Shown here: positions 37,153 through 46,814 of the stretch, piece after piece
Position numbering within the stretch: the first letter of the stretch is position 1
Layout: each line of letters begins with the position of its first letter
Assembly (NCBI GenBank): GCA_903911355.1
Contig: CAIWDD010000010.1
Span: 1-56,791 of the forward strand
Length of the DNA: 56,791 nucleotides
Direction of reading: 5' to 3'
From: an uncultured Nodularia sp.
GTDB lineage: Bacteria; Cyanobacteriota; Cyanobacteriia; Cyanobacteriales; Nostocaceae
Position numbers and translations under genes: made by a program
The notes under the pieces: model-generated
Database searches by the model: none
What the model was told of the DNA's origin: nothing
Seen by the model: only the letters and a program-made list of their open reading frames with translations

Positions 37153-38847
37153 TTAAACGCCAGACTCAATGGTGGGATATGGTTCATCAGGTTTGAGGCT
37201 CAACACCTGTTGAATATCCACTTCTTTCTTACCTACGCCATAATCATAGGGGCCTGTAGCTAAGACCGGGAGTTTCTCGAAATTCTCAATGGCTGGTGGT
37301 GAGGTGGTGGTCCATTCTAAGGTCAGTCCCCGCCAGGGATTATCACCAGCTTTTTGTCCATACCACCAACTCCAAATGGCATTGATGATAAAGGGTAATG
37401 TTGAAATCGCCAGAATATAAGACCCATAGGTGCATATTTCATTCAAAGAGGTGAATTTTGGGTCATATTGGGCAATACGGCGGTTCATCCCCATCAGACC
37501 CAGTTTGTGCATCGGTAAGAAAGTCATATTCAGACCGACAATGGTTAAAACAGCATGAACTTTACCCCAAAATTCGTTCATCATCCGTCCCGTCATTTTT
37601 GGGAACCAGTGATAAATAGCGGCAAAAATTCCTAAGACACTACCACCAAACAGAACGTAGTGCAAATGTGCCACTACAAAATAAGTATCATGAACGTGAA
37701 TATCAAAGGGGACTGCGGCTAACATTACACCACTAACCCCACCAATCACGAAGGTTCCTAAAAAGCCCATGGCAAAAATCATGGGACTATTGAGGCTAAT
37801 TTTGCCACCCCAAATAGTTGCTAACCAACCAAATATCTTAATCCCAGTGGGTACAGCAATGATCATGGTGGTGATCATAAAAAACATTCGTAACCAACCG
37901 GGGACACCACTGGTAAACATATGATGCGCCCAGACGATTAGCCCTAAGAAACTGATAGCCAGAGAAGAATAGGCGATCGCCTTATAGCCAAAAATTGGCT
38001 TGCGGGCATGAACCGGCAAAATTTCTGAAATTGCCCCAAAGAAAGGCAAAATCATGATATAAACCGCCGGGTGGGAATAAAACCAGAACATATGCTGGTA
38101 AACCACCGGATCCCCCCCGCCAGTGGGGTTAAAAAATGTTGTTCCTGCTAACAAGTCAAAGCCCAGAAGAATCAGCGCCCCGGCTAGTACTGGTGTAGAT
38201 AGCAACACTAAAGCAGAAGTGGCCAACATTGACCAACAAAACAAAGGCATTTGATGAACGCCCATACTGGGAACACGCATCTTCAGGATGGTAACAATAA
38301 AGTTAATGGCTCCCAAAATCGACGATGTACCCAATAGCAGCACACTCATAATCCAGATAGCCTCACCCACTTGGCCTGTTACCAAGCTCAAAGGAGGGTA
38401 GGAAGTCCATCCAGCATCAGGCGCATCACCCAGAGCTAAACTGGCGATCAGCAACACACCCGCAGGGGGAATCATCCAAAAAGCTACAGCATTCAAGCGC
38501 GGAAATGCCATATCTCTAGCCCCAATCATCAGGGGAATGAGATAGTTAGCAAATCCTGCACCTGCTGGCACAATCCACAGAAAAATCATGATTGTGGCGT
38601 GCAGTGTAAATAAACTGTTATAAATTTCCGGGCTGACAAAATCTACCTCTGGGGTACGTAGTTCTGTCCGCACCAAGTCAGCCATCACTCCGCCAATGCA
38701 GTAGAAAACAAAGGATGTAACTAGGTATTGAATCCCAATTACCTTATGGTCGGTGCTGAAACCAAAAAAGTCTCGCCAATGTCTTTCTTGTGGTTCTTCT
38801 ATATGAGGCGGAATATTGGCAGTTTTTTCCAACTGAGTTTGTGTCAT
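37153..38847 (-). CDS. coxA: Cytochrome c oxidase subunit I
   Basis: A 564-residue heme-copper oxidase core subunit that reduces oxygen and pumps protons. LHATIMIFLW (helix II heme-a histidine), YSHPAVYIMILPFFG (CuB His-Tyr cross-link, about 256), WAHHMFTSG (CuB His pair, about 308) and HDTYFVVAHLHYVLFGG (heme His pair, about 380-392) are all present. The YSHP sequence, in place of the Glu of the mitochondrial type (GHPEVY), assigns it to the A2 type typical of cyanobacteria and Thermus. It starts with ATG. Between coxB and coxC. Confidence 0.97.
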   Translation of the reverse strand: MTQTQLEKTANIPPHIEEPQERHWRDFFGFSTDHKVIGIQYLVTSFVFYCIGGVMADLVRTELRTPEVDFVSPEIYNSLFTLHATIMIFLWIVPAGAGFANYLIPLMIGARDMAFPRLNAVAFWMIPPAGVLLIASLALGDAPDAGWTSYPPLSLVTGQVGEAIWIMSVLLLGTSSILGAINFIVTILKMRVPSMGVHQMPLFCWSMLATSALVLLSTPVLAGALILLGFDLLAGTTFFNPTGGGDPVVYQHMFWFYSHPAVYIMILPFFGAISEILPVHARKPIFGYKAIAYSSLAISFLGLIVWAHHMFTSGVPGWLRMFFMITTMIIAVPTGIKIFGWLATIWGGKISLNSPMIFAMGFLGTFVIGGVSGVMLAAVPFDIHVHDTYFVVAHLHYVLFGGSVLGIFAAIYHWFPKMTGRMMNEFWGKVHAVLTIVGLNMTFLPMHKLGLMGMNRRIAQYDPKFTSLNEICTYGSYILAISTLPFIINAIWSWWYGQKAGDNPWRGLTLEWTTTSPPAIENFEKLPVLATGPYDYGVGKKEVDIQQVLSLKPDEPYPTIESGV

Positions 38848-38853
38848 AAGTTA

Positions 38854-38893
38854 ATTAGTCATTACTCATTAGTCATTGGTCATTAGTCATTAG
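38854..38893. repeat. Tandem short repeat between coxB and coxA
   Basis: ATTAGTCATT-type words (ATTAGTCATTACTC, ATTAGTCATTGG, TCATTAGTCATTAG) repeat about four times in the 150-base coxB-coxA gap. It resembles the short repeats near 18400 and 25055. Confidence 0.7.
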
Positions 38894-38997
38894 TAAAATG
38901 ACTTTCTTCGCTTTCCTGACTTGTTTTTATGGATTGAATGACCATGAATTTATGTGCTTAGTGAGGGATTAAATCCTGACTCAGCTAGCCGCACTGT

Positions 38998-40095
38998 TTA
39001 CTCAACACTCTTTTGGTGAATATTATGATGTAGCATCTCTGGCTGTATACCCATATCCCTAGTGTAAGGACTGAGAAATTCATCTGCGGACAAATCAGCA
39101 GGATTAACAGCAACGGCTTGGTTTAGGGTTTCGCTACTAGCAACCAATTGTTCTTGCATCCAAGCTTCATAGGCTTGTTGGGTTTCTACTACTACTTGGG
39201 TTTTCATTGCTCCGTGGTAAGGGCCACAAAGTTCGGCACAAATCAGGTCGTAAGTACCAGCTAATCTGGGAGTGAACCGAATTTCGCTTTGTCTACCGGG
39301 GATAGCATCTTGTTTTAGGCGGAACTCTGGAACCCAGAAAGCATGGATAACATCATTGGCTGTCATGTTGATTTCCACTTCCCGACCTACTGGAAGGTGT
39401 AGCTCACCTGTAGTCACCCCTGTATCAGGATAGGTGAAAAGCCAAGCATATTGTAAACCAGTCACATTAACCCGTAATTCTGGTGGTAGACCAGCCTTTT
39501 CGGGACTTCCCCCAATAGTGGGAGCCACACTACCTACACCGGGCGCATTCCGCTTTTGGGGAATTTGGTCAGCATTACGGACTGCTGCTGTGGCTGGGTC
39601 TTGCATTGCCTCCTCAGACTGTTCTTGATTTCGGTTCCCCCCTGTGCTGGGGGGTGTATCGCTTAAAGTTGCTGCGATCGCAGCCCCCGGCATTGTCATA
39701 GACTCCTGAGTCATCGGCGCTTCATGAACAGAATGGGGATCAAAGCCGCCAATGTCGTTATATACCTCAAAACTATAAACAGAAATACCGAGGACGATAA
39801 TGGCTGGTATCGCTGTCCAGAGGATTTCTAAAGGCACATTGCCCTCAATTGGTGGTCCATCTTCAAGGTCACCGGCCCGTCGCCGGTATTTAATTGCCGA
39901 GTAGATCAAAATACCTTCCACAAGTAAGAATATACCTGTGGAAACGATCATCATCGTGTTAAACAGACCATCCACTAAAACGGCTTCGTCTGTGGCAGCT
40001 GTTGGCAACAGACCGTGATTTTGACCGTACCAAAGGCTCGATAGCGTTAGTACGATGCCAATTAGTAGTGTCCAGATGGAACTTGGAATCTTCAC
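38998..40095 (-). CDS. coxB: Cytochrome c oxidase subunit II
   Basis: A 365-residue subunit that receives electrons from cytochrome c6 or plastocyanin in the lumen or periplasm. The N-terminus has hydrophobic helices (about 5-25 and 45-68), and the CuA site is complete: CAELCGPYHGAM (about 285-296), with the upstream His in NDVIHAFWVPEF. An extended low-complexity linker (about 118-205: DTPPSTGGNRNQEQSEEAMQ, then PQKRNAPGVGSVAPTIGG) separates the anchor from the CuA domain. The start is GTG at 40095. It leads coxBAC. Confidence 0.95.
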   Translation of the reverse strand: MKIPSSIWTLLIGIVLTLSSLWYGQNHGLLPTAATDEAVLVDGLFNTMMIVSTGIFLLVEGILIYSAIKYRRRAGDLEDGPPIEGNVPLEILWTAIPAIIVLGISVYSFEVYNDIGGFDPHSVHEAPMTQESMTMPGAAIAATLSDTPPSTGGNRNQEQSEEAMQDPATAAVRNADQIPQKRNAPGVGSVAPTIGGSPEKAGLPPELRVNVTGLQYAWLFTYPDTGVTTGELHLPVGREVEINMTANDVIHAFWVPEFRLKQDAIPGRQSEIRFTPRLAGTYDLICAELCGPYHGAMKTQVVVETQQAYEAWMQEQLVASSETLNQAVAVNPADLSADEFLSPYTRDMGIQPEMLHHNIHQKSVE

Positions 40096-40519
40096 GGTTT
40101 ACTTAAATGAATTTACTACGTTATCTCTATGCTACCCACTTACTAAGGTAGTTCAGGCAATTAAATCTGGAGTCTAATGGTTTTAAGATTTTATTAATTT
40201 TTCCAACTAATTTCATAGTTTTGAGCATCACATATCTATTTTAGAGATTTTTATACATTTATGGCTAGACATAGCTTAGTGTCAATGCTATGTGAAATCC
40301 CATAAATATTTCAGATTGGTAAAATTAATCAATAATTATTAATCGTTAACAAATTAAAAAATACCTAAAGCTCGGCTAAAACTAGCTAGAGTGATCCAAA
40401 GTATAAGTGCAAGCCAATCTTTTCCACCCGGCTGCATAGGTTAGGGTGTAGATAGATTGGTACTCAAACTTGGAAAATTTAACGGCAGCTCAACCAAGAG
40501 CGGGCGGAAGGTACTGTTC
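40096..40519. other. Divergent coxB-ctaA promoter region
   Basis: About 420 AT-rich bases separate the divergent coxB and ctaA starts and must hold both promoters. No known binding site is recognised and no gene is seen. Confidence 0.5.
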
Positions 40520-41503
40520 ATGAATGAATTTGTCCTAGAACAACAAAATGAAGCGGCCGCCGAGCAGCGAAAGCCCCAGGAATTAATTCGTCGCTTGGTG
40601 TGGAAAATTTGCATAGCCACCTTGATTTTGATGGCCATAGGCAGTGCCACCCGTGTGATGAATGCTGGGCTGGCTTGTCCGGACTGGCCATTGTGCTATG
40701 GGGAATTGGTGCCCACTAGACAAATGAATCTTCAAGTTTTCTTGGAGTGGTTTCACAGATTGGATGCAGGGTTAATTGGTTTGAGCGCCATAGCCCTGGC
40801 TGGGTTGTCCTGGTGGTATCGTCGTTGCTTACCCACTTGGCTGCCCTGGGCATCCACATTTGCCCTATTTTTAATCGTCTTCCAAGGGATTTTGGGAGGA
40901 CTTACCGTTACCCAACTGTTGCGGTTTGATATCGTCACCGCCCATTTGGGAACGGCGCTGTTATTTTTCACTACCCTACTGGTTGTTGGCATCGCGCTCA
41001 CTCCCTATCAAGGAACTGGAACTGTTGGTAAGTTACCTTGGTTGGGTTTGAGTGCCGTTATTTTTGTCTATCTGCAAAGTATACTAGGCGCTTTAGTAGG
41101 GTCTCGCTGGGCCTTACACCAATGCTTTGGTGATTCTCAGCTTTGTAATGTGATGTATAGCCATATTTTTGGCTTGGTACCGCCTACTGTAGCTACTTTG
41201 GCAGTGGTATTCATATCCTGGCGCACGCCAGCACTCCATCCAGCTTTGCGGCGATTGGCAACTATAGCCGGTGGGTTGCTGATGTTACAAATCTTCTTAG
41301 GAGTTGCCACTTTCCGATTACATCTCCAAGTCGAGCTTTTGACAGTTTCTCACCAAACTGTCGGGGCAGCTTTGCTTGGTACTTTAGTAGCTTTTACAGT
41401 TCTAGCACTACGCGACTCGGCTATGGCCCGTGAAATCAATGCTTACCCTGTTGCTTCAACAGCGAATGTTACCCATACACCAATAAATGGAACCAATGCA
41501 TAA
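40520..41503 (+). CDS. ctaA: Heme A synthase (COX15/CtaA family)
   Basis: A 327-residue membrane protein that oxidises heme O to heme A for cytochrome oxidase. From the ATG at 40520 (an upstream TTG at 40457 would add an unlikely tail) it has GSATRVMNAGLACPDWPLCYG, the conserved CtaA block, FHRLDAGLIG and VTAHLGTALL for the first heme pair, and ALHQCF and VSHQTVGAALLG for the second. About eight hydrophobic helices. It is divergent from coxBAC and followed by ctaB, so the set makes oxidase plus its heme. Confidence 0.95.
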   Translation: MNEFVLEQQNEAAAEQRKPQELIRRLVWKICIATLILMAIGSATRVMNAGLACPDWPLCYGELVPTRQMNLQVFLEWFHRLDAGLIGLSAIALAGLSWWYRRCLPTWLPWASTFALFLIVFQGILGGLTVTQLLRFDIVTAHLGTALLFFTTLLVVGIALTPYQGTGTVGKLPWLGLSAVIFVYLQSILGALVGSRWALHQCFGDSQLCNVMYSHIFGLVPPTVATLAVVFISWRTPALHPALRRLATIAGGLLMLQIFLGVATFRLHLQVELLTVSHQTVGAALLGTLVAFTVLALRDSAMAREINAYPVASTANVTHTPINGTNA

Positions 41504-41845
41504 CTTAATTCGGGTTCGTTTCCCCATTGCTATGTAGCTTGCTACGGCAGGAAATCAAATTGCCATCACATCTAGCAACAACCCCCAGCTATTAGAAGTG
41601 GTAACACCATAAAAACCAAAACTGCTTGCACCCCCAAGAAAAGTCTCAACTTTCACCAGCTAGTCTGAACAAGGGTTTATGGGGGAGCCAGGAAAGATCA
41701 GGGAACCTGATCACAATCTTCCCGATCTTCTCCATCCTCCTCATCTTCCTCGTCTTCCCTGAGTATCAGTAACTATTTTTAATGTCAACTCAGTATGAGC
41801 AGGGGCTGCATAAAAGTTGTTGAAAAATAAGGAACAAGAGCTAAC
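41504..41845. other. Gene-free ctaA-ctaB spacer with a pyrimidine-rich repeat
   Basis: A 342-base spacer. 41717-41760 is a pyrimidine-rich, degenerate repeat made of CTTCC, CATCC and CATCTTCC-like words. The rest shows nothing clear; ctaB may have its own promoter here. Confidence 0.55.
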
Positions 41846-42799
41846 ATGATTGAGACTAATGTCTCTCGCCAAAACCAAACATTTCTCCAAGTCATCCAAA
41901 GCTACTACCAACTCACAAAGCCGCGGATTATTCCCTTGCTGCTGATTACCACGGCTGGAAGTATGTGGATTGCTGCTCAGGGACAAGTAGATCCCTTGTT
42001 GCTGTTAGTAACTCTTACTGGTGGTACTTTGGCAGCCGCTAGCGCCCAAACCATTAACTGTATCTATGACCGGGATATTGACTATGATATGGAGCGCACG
42101 CGTCATCGTCCTATCCCTTCTGGTAAGATCCAGCCCCGTGATGCCCTGATTTTTGCCATCGCTCTGGCGGTGATGTCTTTCACCCTACTCGCAGTATTCG
42201 CCAATTTACTCGCTGCTTCTCTAGCATTCTCCGGCATTATCTTTTATGTTTTGGTCTATACCCACTGGTTAAAACGCCACAGCACTCAAAATATTGTCAT
42301 TGGTGGCGCTGCTGGAGCAATTCCCGCTTTAGTTGGTTGGGCGGCTGTCACAGGGACTTTAAGCTGGGCAGCATGGTTAATTTTTGCCATAGTTTTTTTA
42401 TGGACACCTCCCCATTTCTGGGCGTTAGCGCTGATGATTCGGGATGACTACGCAAAAGTTGGTATTCCAATGTTACCTGTGGTTGAGGGTGATATGGCAA
42501 CAGTCAAGCAGATTTGGTACTATACACTGGTCACTGTTGGTACTACTATCTTACTTGTTTATCCTTTGCACGCCAGTGGATTTGTTTATGCGGCGATCGC
42601 CCTCAGTCTGGGAGGATTATTTGTTCACAAATCTTGGCGTTTGTTACACAGTCCAGAGGATCGCACTGTGGCTAGAGAGTTGTTTCTCTATTCCATCTCT
42701 TACATGATGCTGTTATGTTTGGGTATGGTGATAGATAGTCTCCCGATTACCCATAATCTCATGACTATGATCATCACCCAGCTGCATTTTATCAGTTAA
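41846..42799 (+). CDS. ctaB: Protoheme IX farnesyltransferase (heme O synthase)
   Basis: A 317-residue UbiA-family enzyme that attaches farnesyl diphosphate to protoheme, giving heme O, the substrate of Cta[22 protein letters not shown] (about 71) is the first Asp-rich motif that binds the diphosphate with Mg. Downstream, [18 protein letters not shown] is the second motif, and [16 protein letters not shown] the first helix. The length is normal and the start ATG. Sits with ctaA and coxBAC; ended by a strong hairpin. Confidence 0.95.
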   Translation: MIETNVSRQNQTFLQVIQSYYQLTKPRIIPLLLITTAGSMWIAAQGQVDPLLLLVTLTGGTLAAASAQTINCIYDRDIDYDMERTRHRPIPSGKIQPRDALIFAIALAVMSFTLLAVFANLLAASLAFSGIIFYVLVYTHWLKRHSTQNIVIGGAAGAIPALVGWAAVTGTLSWAAWLIFAIVFLWTPPHFWALALMIRDDYAKVGIPMLPVVEGDMATVKQIWYYTLVTVGTTILLVYPLHASGFVYAAIALSLGGLFVHKSWRLLHSPEDRTVARELFLYSISYMMLLCLGMVIDSLPITHNLMTMIITQLHFIS

Positions 42800-42826
42800 A
42801 GAATGGGGTACAATTCCCAAAAATCT

Positions 42827-42858
42827 GATGGTGGGTTAGCGATTATTAACCCACCATC
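42827..42858 (+). terminator. Terminator of ctaA-ctaB
   Basis: A perfect 12-bp stem (GATGGTGGGTTA and TAACCCACCATC) with an 8-base loop lies 28 bases after the ctaB stop. No T-tract follows directly. Confidence 0.65.
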
Positions 42859-42953
42859 ATCTATTCTGCTTGTCAGACTCTCAGCTTGTATGCACTGGTC
42901 AATCTAAATCTGACTTTTAAATTAGGAGTGATTACGATACTCTGTGCTATTTA

Positions 42954-43778
42954 TCACAATAACCACAGAATTAACCCTGTTCCCAACACACAAATAATTC
43001 CCGCTGCCCCCGCCAGGGGTTTTTTGTTCTTACCAGTCCACCATTCTGAGGCTTTACCAGTATAGCTAATTAGTTGTGCTGTATCTATGGTCGCGATCGC
43101 CCATACTAATGCTGTATGTAATCCCCAAGCTATACCCAAACTGCCCCCATCAGTAATCCTGGCTAATACCAGCATCATTCCCATCAGCCATAATCCAGGG
43201 ATTTGGGGTTTGGTTTCCCGTTGTTCCCATACTAAGTGCAGAAGGGCAAAAATTAAGCTGGAAATTGTTGCTGCTACCCACAGTGGGTAATCACGCTCCA
43301 ATTCAGTTAACAAGAAACCACGAAAAACTAACTCTTCTATGCCCCCAACTAATAAGGCTATCAATAAAATTGATGGTATAAACTTAATATTTGATTTTTC
43401 TAAATAGCACCAGCCAAGCCAGAATTGGGACGTAAACATCATTGCTAGGCTCAATACTCCCAAACCGAAACCTAGCCCTAGGGAACTGAGCAGGGAAACA
43501 CTCGCCACCAAGCCATAATCTGAAAAAGATTTATGGGATAGCCAAATCACTACCCAGAGAACCAGGGGCGCTAATAAGTAAAGTGGCACTAACAAGGGTA
43601 ATTTTTGTTCCGGTTGTAAGGCTTTGGTAGGTTGCCAATTCAGTCTCATGGCGATGACTGCTGCTATTGGTAACCAGCACCCTATCCAGGTGATGAAAAA
43701 TGTCATCACCATAACCACCATTGATGCATCTTGTATAAATGCTGCTACGCTATTGAATATTTTTATCAAAATAGACAT
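42954..43778 (-). CDS. CPBP family intramembrane glutamic endopeptidase
   Basis: A 274-residue membrane protein with about eight hydrophobic segments. GGIEELVFRGFLLTELERD holds Glu-Glu-x3-Arg (about residue 146), SSLIFALLHLVWEQ the second motif and IAWGLHTALVW the third. This is a second CPBP protein in the window, without the long N-terminal domain of the one at 11.3 kb. The substrate is unknown; in other bacteria members act on prenylated proteins or signalling peptides. It is convergent with ctaB and shares no gene context. Confidence 0.9.
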   Translation of the reverse strand: MSILIKIFNSVAAFIQDASMVVMVMTFFITWIGCWLPIAAVIAMRLNWQPTKALQPEQKLPLLVPLYLLAPLVLWVVIWLSHKSFSDYGLVASVSLLSSLGLGFGLGVLSLAMMFTSQFWLGWCYLEKSNIKFIPSILLIALLVGGIEELVFRGFLLTELERDYPLWVAATISSLIFALLHLVWEQRETKPQIPGLWLMGMMLVLARITDGGSLGIAWGLHTALVWAIATIDTAQLISYTGKASEWWTGKNKKPLAGAAGIICVLGTGLILWLL

Positions 43779-43963
43779 AAAAAAACACGATAGACTTCCT
43801 GCTTGTTAATCAAGACTCTACTAGAGTTTGTCACTTCTGCAAGGGGTCTAATCGTATTGTTCCCATGTTACAAAGTTCAAGCAAAGAGAATTAGCGCTTG
43901 GCTGTAGTGGTACGAATTAGTTATAAAGCCTTCACTGTTAACTTATTCATACCATTGGCAAAC

Positions 43964-44395
43964 TTACTCTTCCAAATCTTCATCGGACTCTTCTGAGTCT
44001 ATATCTCCTGAAGTCACTTTTTTATCACTTTCTCCCAGTTGAATTAAGTGGATATGTTTATATCCCAGCCTGATTTCAAACTCATCACCCGGCTTTAAGT
44101 TCATTGCCTTAGTGTAGGTAGCACCAATCACAATTTGACCGTTTTGATGAACGCTGACACGATATGTCGGTTCACGACCACGACCATCTTTAGGTGCTTC
44201 GGGACTCAGAGGAATTCCTCTAGCCGATAGCAGAGCATCATAAAAATCTGTGAGATTGACGCGAACTTGATTATTCTTAGTAACGGTGTAATATCCGCAC
44301 TGCTTGGCTCTTTCTCGGCGTGGTAAATTAGATAGTTCTTTCACCTTAGCAAGCAATGCTTTTCCAGTTAATGGTGCGGTTGCAGTTTCAGTCAT
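43964..44395 (-). CDS. calA: AbrB-like transcriptional regulator (cyAbrB, CalA type)
   Basis: A 143-residue DNA-binding protein. It begins TATAPLTGKALLAKVKELSN, then ERAKQCGYYTVTKNNQVRVN, and the C-terminal AbrB domain has TYRVSVHQNGQIVIGATYTK and NLKPGDEFEIRLGYKHIHL. The layout matches the cyAbrB1/CalA group, essential regulators that affect carbon and nitrogen genes and, in Anabaena, sodB and heterocyst genes. The tail is very acidic (DIDSEESDEDLEE). The ATG at 44395 is preferred to the TTG three codons upstream. calA near ctaB fits what I recall of the Anabaena PCC 7120 map. Confidence 0.9.
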   Translation of the reverse strand: MTETATAPLTGKALLAKVKELSNLPRRERAKQCGYYTVTKNNQVRVNLTDFYDALLSARGIPLSPEAPKDGRGREPTYRVSVHQNGQIVIGATYTKAMNLKPGDEFEIRLGYKHIHLIQLGESDKKVTSGDIDSEESDEDLEE

Positions 44396-44850
44396 TACGC
44401 TCAAATTTTCCTTACTCTCTCCAAACTGATAAACAAAGTTGTCTCATGCCAGTATTTGACTACTCATGACTCTGGGGTGAGGGATAAATTCCTGTTTATA
44501 GGTTGAGCTACAAGCGCCTATATTATGGTCACCCACAACAGACTAGAGGTCATGGTGTCCACAAACATTGATTTCAGGGATTTTACGGCACTTTTCACCA
44601 GAAATCACCATGGGAAATCAATTGATTTTATGTGTTGGCGCTACTGTAGCAGTGTCACTTTCGGCCACCTGAACAAGTTATTTGAGTGCGACTACAAATA
44701 AGTCGTAGACCAAATAAATTGCTGGCTTTCAACTTTCAGTGCTGGCCTTTATTGCCTTTGAGTTGTGAGGTTTTCCCTACTCTGACTCTCCAGCCCAAGA
44801 CAGCATGGTATTTGAATAGGCTATTACGGACATACACCTTTGTTCTGCCT

Positions 44851-44878
44851 GTAGAGACGTGAATTTTTTTGTCTCTAC
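44851..44878. repeat. Dispersed hairpin GTAGAGAC...GTCTCTAC
   Basis: A perfect 8-bp inverted repeat with a 12-base loop rich in T. GTAGAGACGT...GTCTCTAC hairpins occur many times in cyanobacterial intergenic DNA. Confidence 0.65.
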
Positions 44879-45117
44879 ATTACGAATTTACAAATCAGCA
44901 TTAGCGGTGCTTATGCAGCTATTGGTACTGGATTTGTTACTTCGTAATTTTATATTAAATACTAGCATGAACTAATAATAGCAAAATAATTGTTTAGTTT
45001 TTAATTGAACTGCGACTAAAAACTTAAATCTAAATATCTAACCTTGGGGAGTCAAAAAGTGGGATTCATCGGACTTTTTGCCCTATTGAATATTGCAGCG
45101 AGAGTTTTATAAAAATT

Positions 45118-45133
45118 CATCTAAATTTAGATG
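45118..45133. repeat. Palindrome CATCTAAATTTAGATG
   Basis: A 16-base perfect palindrome in the calA-sdhB gap. It could be a protein-binding site; no known regulator matches. Confidence 0.5.
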
Positions 45134-45757
45134 AGGAGTTTTGACAATTGAGTAAAATCCCAAATTTACTTGATTTTGTACACACATCCCCTAAGTGACG
45201 ATTGTCCTGATGGTTTATTCTCATGAGACAAACAGCGGATAGAGATTATATACGTCTGTCTTGGGGAAGAATAAATTTTCCCTTATCTTGCAAATACCTG
45301 CTTATCACCCGATATTATCCCACAGGTTCAGCGCTGACATATACACAAAAAAACTATCCCTTTGCGACTAGATTAGGGATTTTATGCGCTAATGGCTGCC
45401 ATTACTCTTAACATCAAGAGATATTGAGAAACATTAATGGATTGAGTTTAGATATATTCACTATGCAGGATATGAACCTAGCTGTTTCTCCTGAAAAACC
45501 GACTTGTGCTTCTGCTGTGAAACAATTAGGTTAAATCTTCCCCCCACCATAACTACATGATTTGCCTCTGATTTGAGAGGTTGACAAGAATCTCAGTTGT
45601 AGCACCCCTACAAATTAAATATGAATGGTTATCCTTAAACTAGAATCAGTTGCTCTTGTATGAGCAGCCTATTAACACTGGGCTGGCCATTAGGGTGAAC
45701 AAGAGTATAGCTCAAGTGTAACCACCAGGCTTGACTCACGACTTCTGCGGCTGGCAA

Positions 45758-45763
45758 TATAAT
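45758..45763 (+). promoter_or_regulatory. Candidate -10 box TATAAT upstream of sdhB
   Basis: TATAAT lies 22 bases before the sdhB start. A TTGACT at 45731 is 21 bases upstream of it, longer than the usual 16-18, so an activator-dependent or extended -10 promoter is more likely. Confidence 0.4.
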
Positions 45764-45785
45764 TTGAAGATTGTGGTTGGTGATA

Positions 45786-46793
45786 ATGGAAGTTTTATTT
45801 AAAATCATTCGGCAGCAACAAAATTTCTCTCCTGTTGTACAAACTTACCTTTTACAGGTAGATTCTGGCAATACAATCTTGGATTGCCTTAATCGAATTA
45901 AGTGGGAACAAGATGGAACACTCGCTTTTCGCAAAAATTGCCGCAATACAATTTGCGGTAGCTGTGCTATGCGAATCAATGGGCGTTCCGCTTTAGCTTG
46001 TAAGGAAAATGTCGGTAGTGAACTAGCTAGATTACCACAAATCCCTGCAGGGGAAAATAACGCCCACACAATTCGGGAAATTACAGTAGCTCCTTTAGGT
46101 AATATGCCGGTGATTAAAGATTTGGTCGTTGACATGACTAGTTTCTGGAATCATCTAGATGCAGTAGCTCCTTATGTAAGTACAGCGGCGCGACAAGTTC
46201 CGGAAAGGGAATTTTTACAAACACCACAGGAGCGATCGCGTCTTGATCAGACAGGTAATTGTATCATGTGTGGTGCTTGTTATTCTGAATGTAATGCCCG
46301 TGAAGTTAATCCAGATTTTGTTGGTCCTCATGCACTAGCCAAAGCCTATCGCATGGTGGCTGACTCTCGTGATAGTGAAACCGAAAATCGCTTAGAAACT
46401 TATAACCAAGGAACTAAAGGAGTATGGGGTTGTACTCGTTGTTTCTACTGTGACTCAGTTTGTCCCATGGAGGTAGCACCATTGGAGCAAATCACAAAAA
46501 TTAAACAGGAAATTCTCCAACGCAAACAAGCCCAAGACAGTCGCTCAATTCGCCACCGCAAAGTATTAGTAGATTTAGTCAAAGAAGGTGGTTGGATCGA
46601 TGAACGTCAATTTGGTATCCAAGTGGTTGGTAACTACTTTCAGGACCTGAAAGGACTACTGAGTCTTGCACCTCTTGGTTTACGAATGATAGTGCGCGGT
46701 AAATTCCCACTTTCCTTTGAACCTTCCCAAGGTACTCAACAAGTGCGATCACTCATTGAATCTGTACAAAAGAAAAAGAAAACTCCTGATTGA
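45786..46793 (+). CDS. sdhB: Succinate dehydrogenase/fumarate reductase iron-sulfur subunit
   Basis: A 335-residue SdhB-type protein. The 2Fe-2S cysteines are in CRNTICGSCAMRINGRSALAC (about residue 52), the 4Fe-4S in CIMCGACYSECNA (about 158) and the 3Fe-4S/4Fe-4S in CTRCFYCDSVCP (about 215). It passes electrons from the flavoprotein to the quinone pool in thylakoids. About 80 residues follow the last cluster, as in cyanobacterial members. The ATG at 45786 is preferred to one at 45771. No sdhA or membrane-anchor gene is adjacent, as often in cyanobacteria. Confidence 0.93.
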   Translation: MEVLFKIIRQQQNFSPVVQTYLLQVDSGNTILDCLNRIKWEQDGTLAFRKNCRNTICGSCAMRINGRSALACKENVGSELARLPQIPAGENNAHTIREITVAPLGNMPVIKDLVVDMTSFWNHLDAVAPYVSTAARQVPEREFLQTPQERSRLDQTGNCIMCGACYSECNAREVNPDFVGPHALAKAYRMVADSRDSETENRLETYNQGTKGVWGCTRCFYCDSVCPMEVAPLEQITKIKQEILQRKQAQDSRSIRHRKVLVDLVKEGGWIDERQFGIQVVGNYFQDLKGLLSLAPLGLRMIVRGKFPLSFEPSQGTQQVRSLIESVQKKKKTPD

Positions 46794-46814
46794 TAAATTT
46801 CCCAGTCTCTATTT

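Larger units (their letters stand above)
44396..45785. other. Long gene-free region (about 1.4 kb) between calA and sdhB
   Basis: I see no convincing gene here; the open frame at 45223-45411 has no protein-like composition or ribosome site. Visible elements are the hairpin at 44851-44878, the palindrome at 45118-45133 and the sdhB promoter near 45758. A long calA leader or regulatory RNA could lie here. Confidence 0.55.

Noticed and set aside
45223-45411. 62-codon open frame in the calA-sdhB gap
   Set aside because: No ribosome site, no recognisable motif or helix pattern; the length is expected by chance in a 1.4 kb gap.
45597-45613. GTA...TAC as a possible NtcA site upstream of sdhB
   Set aside because: The spacing is 7 bases instead of the 8 required for NtcA, and it lies within a simple inverted repeat.
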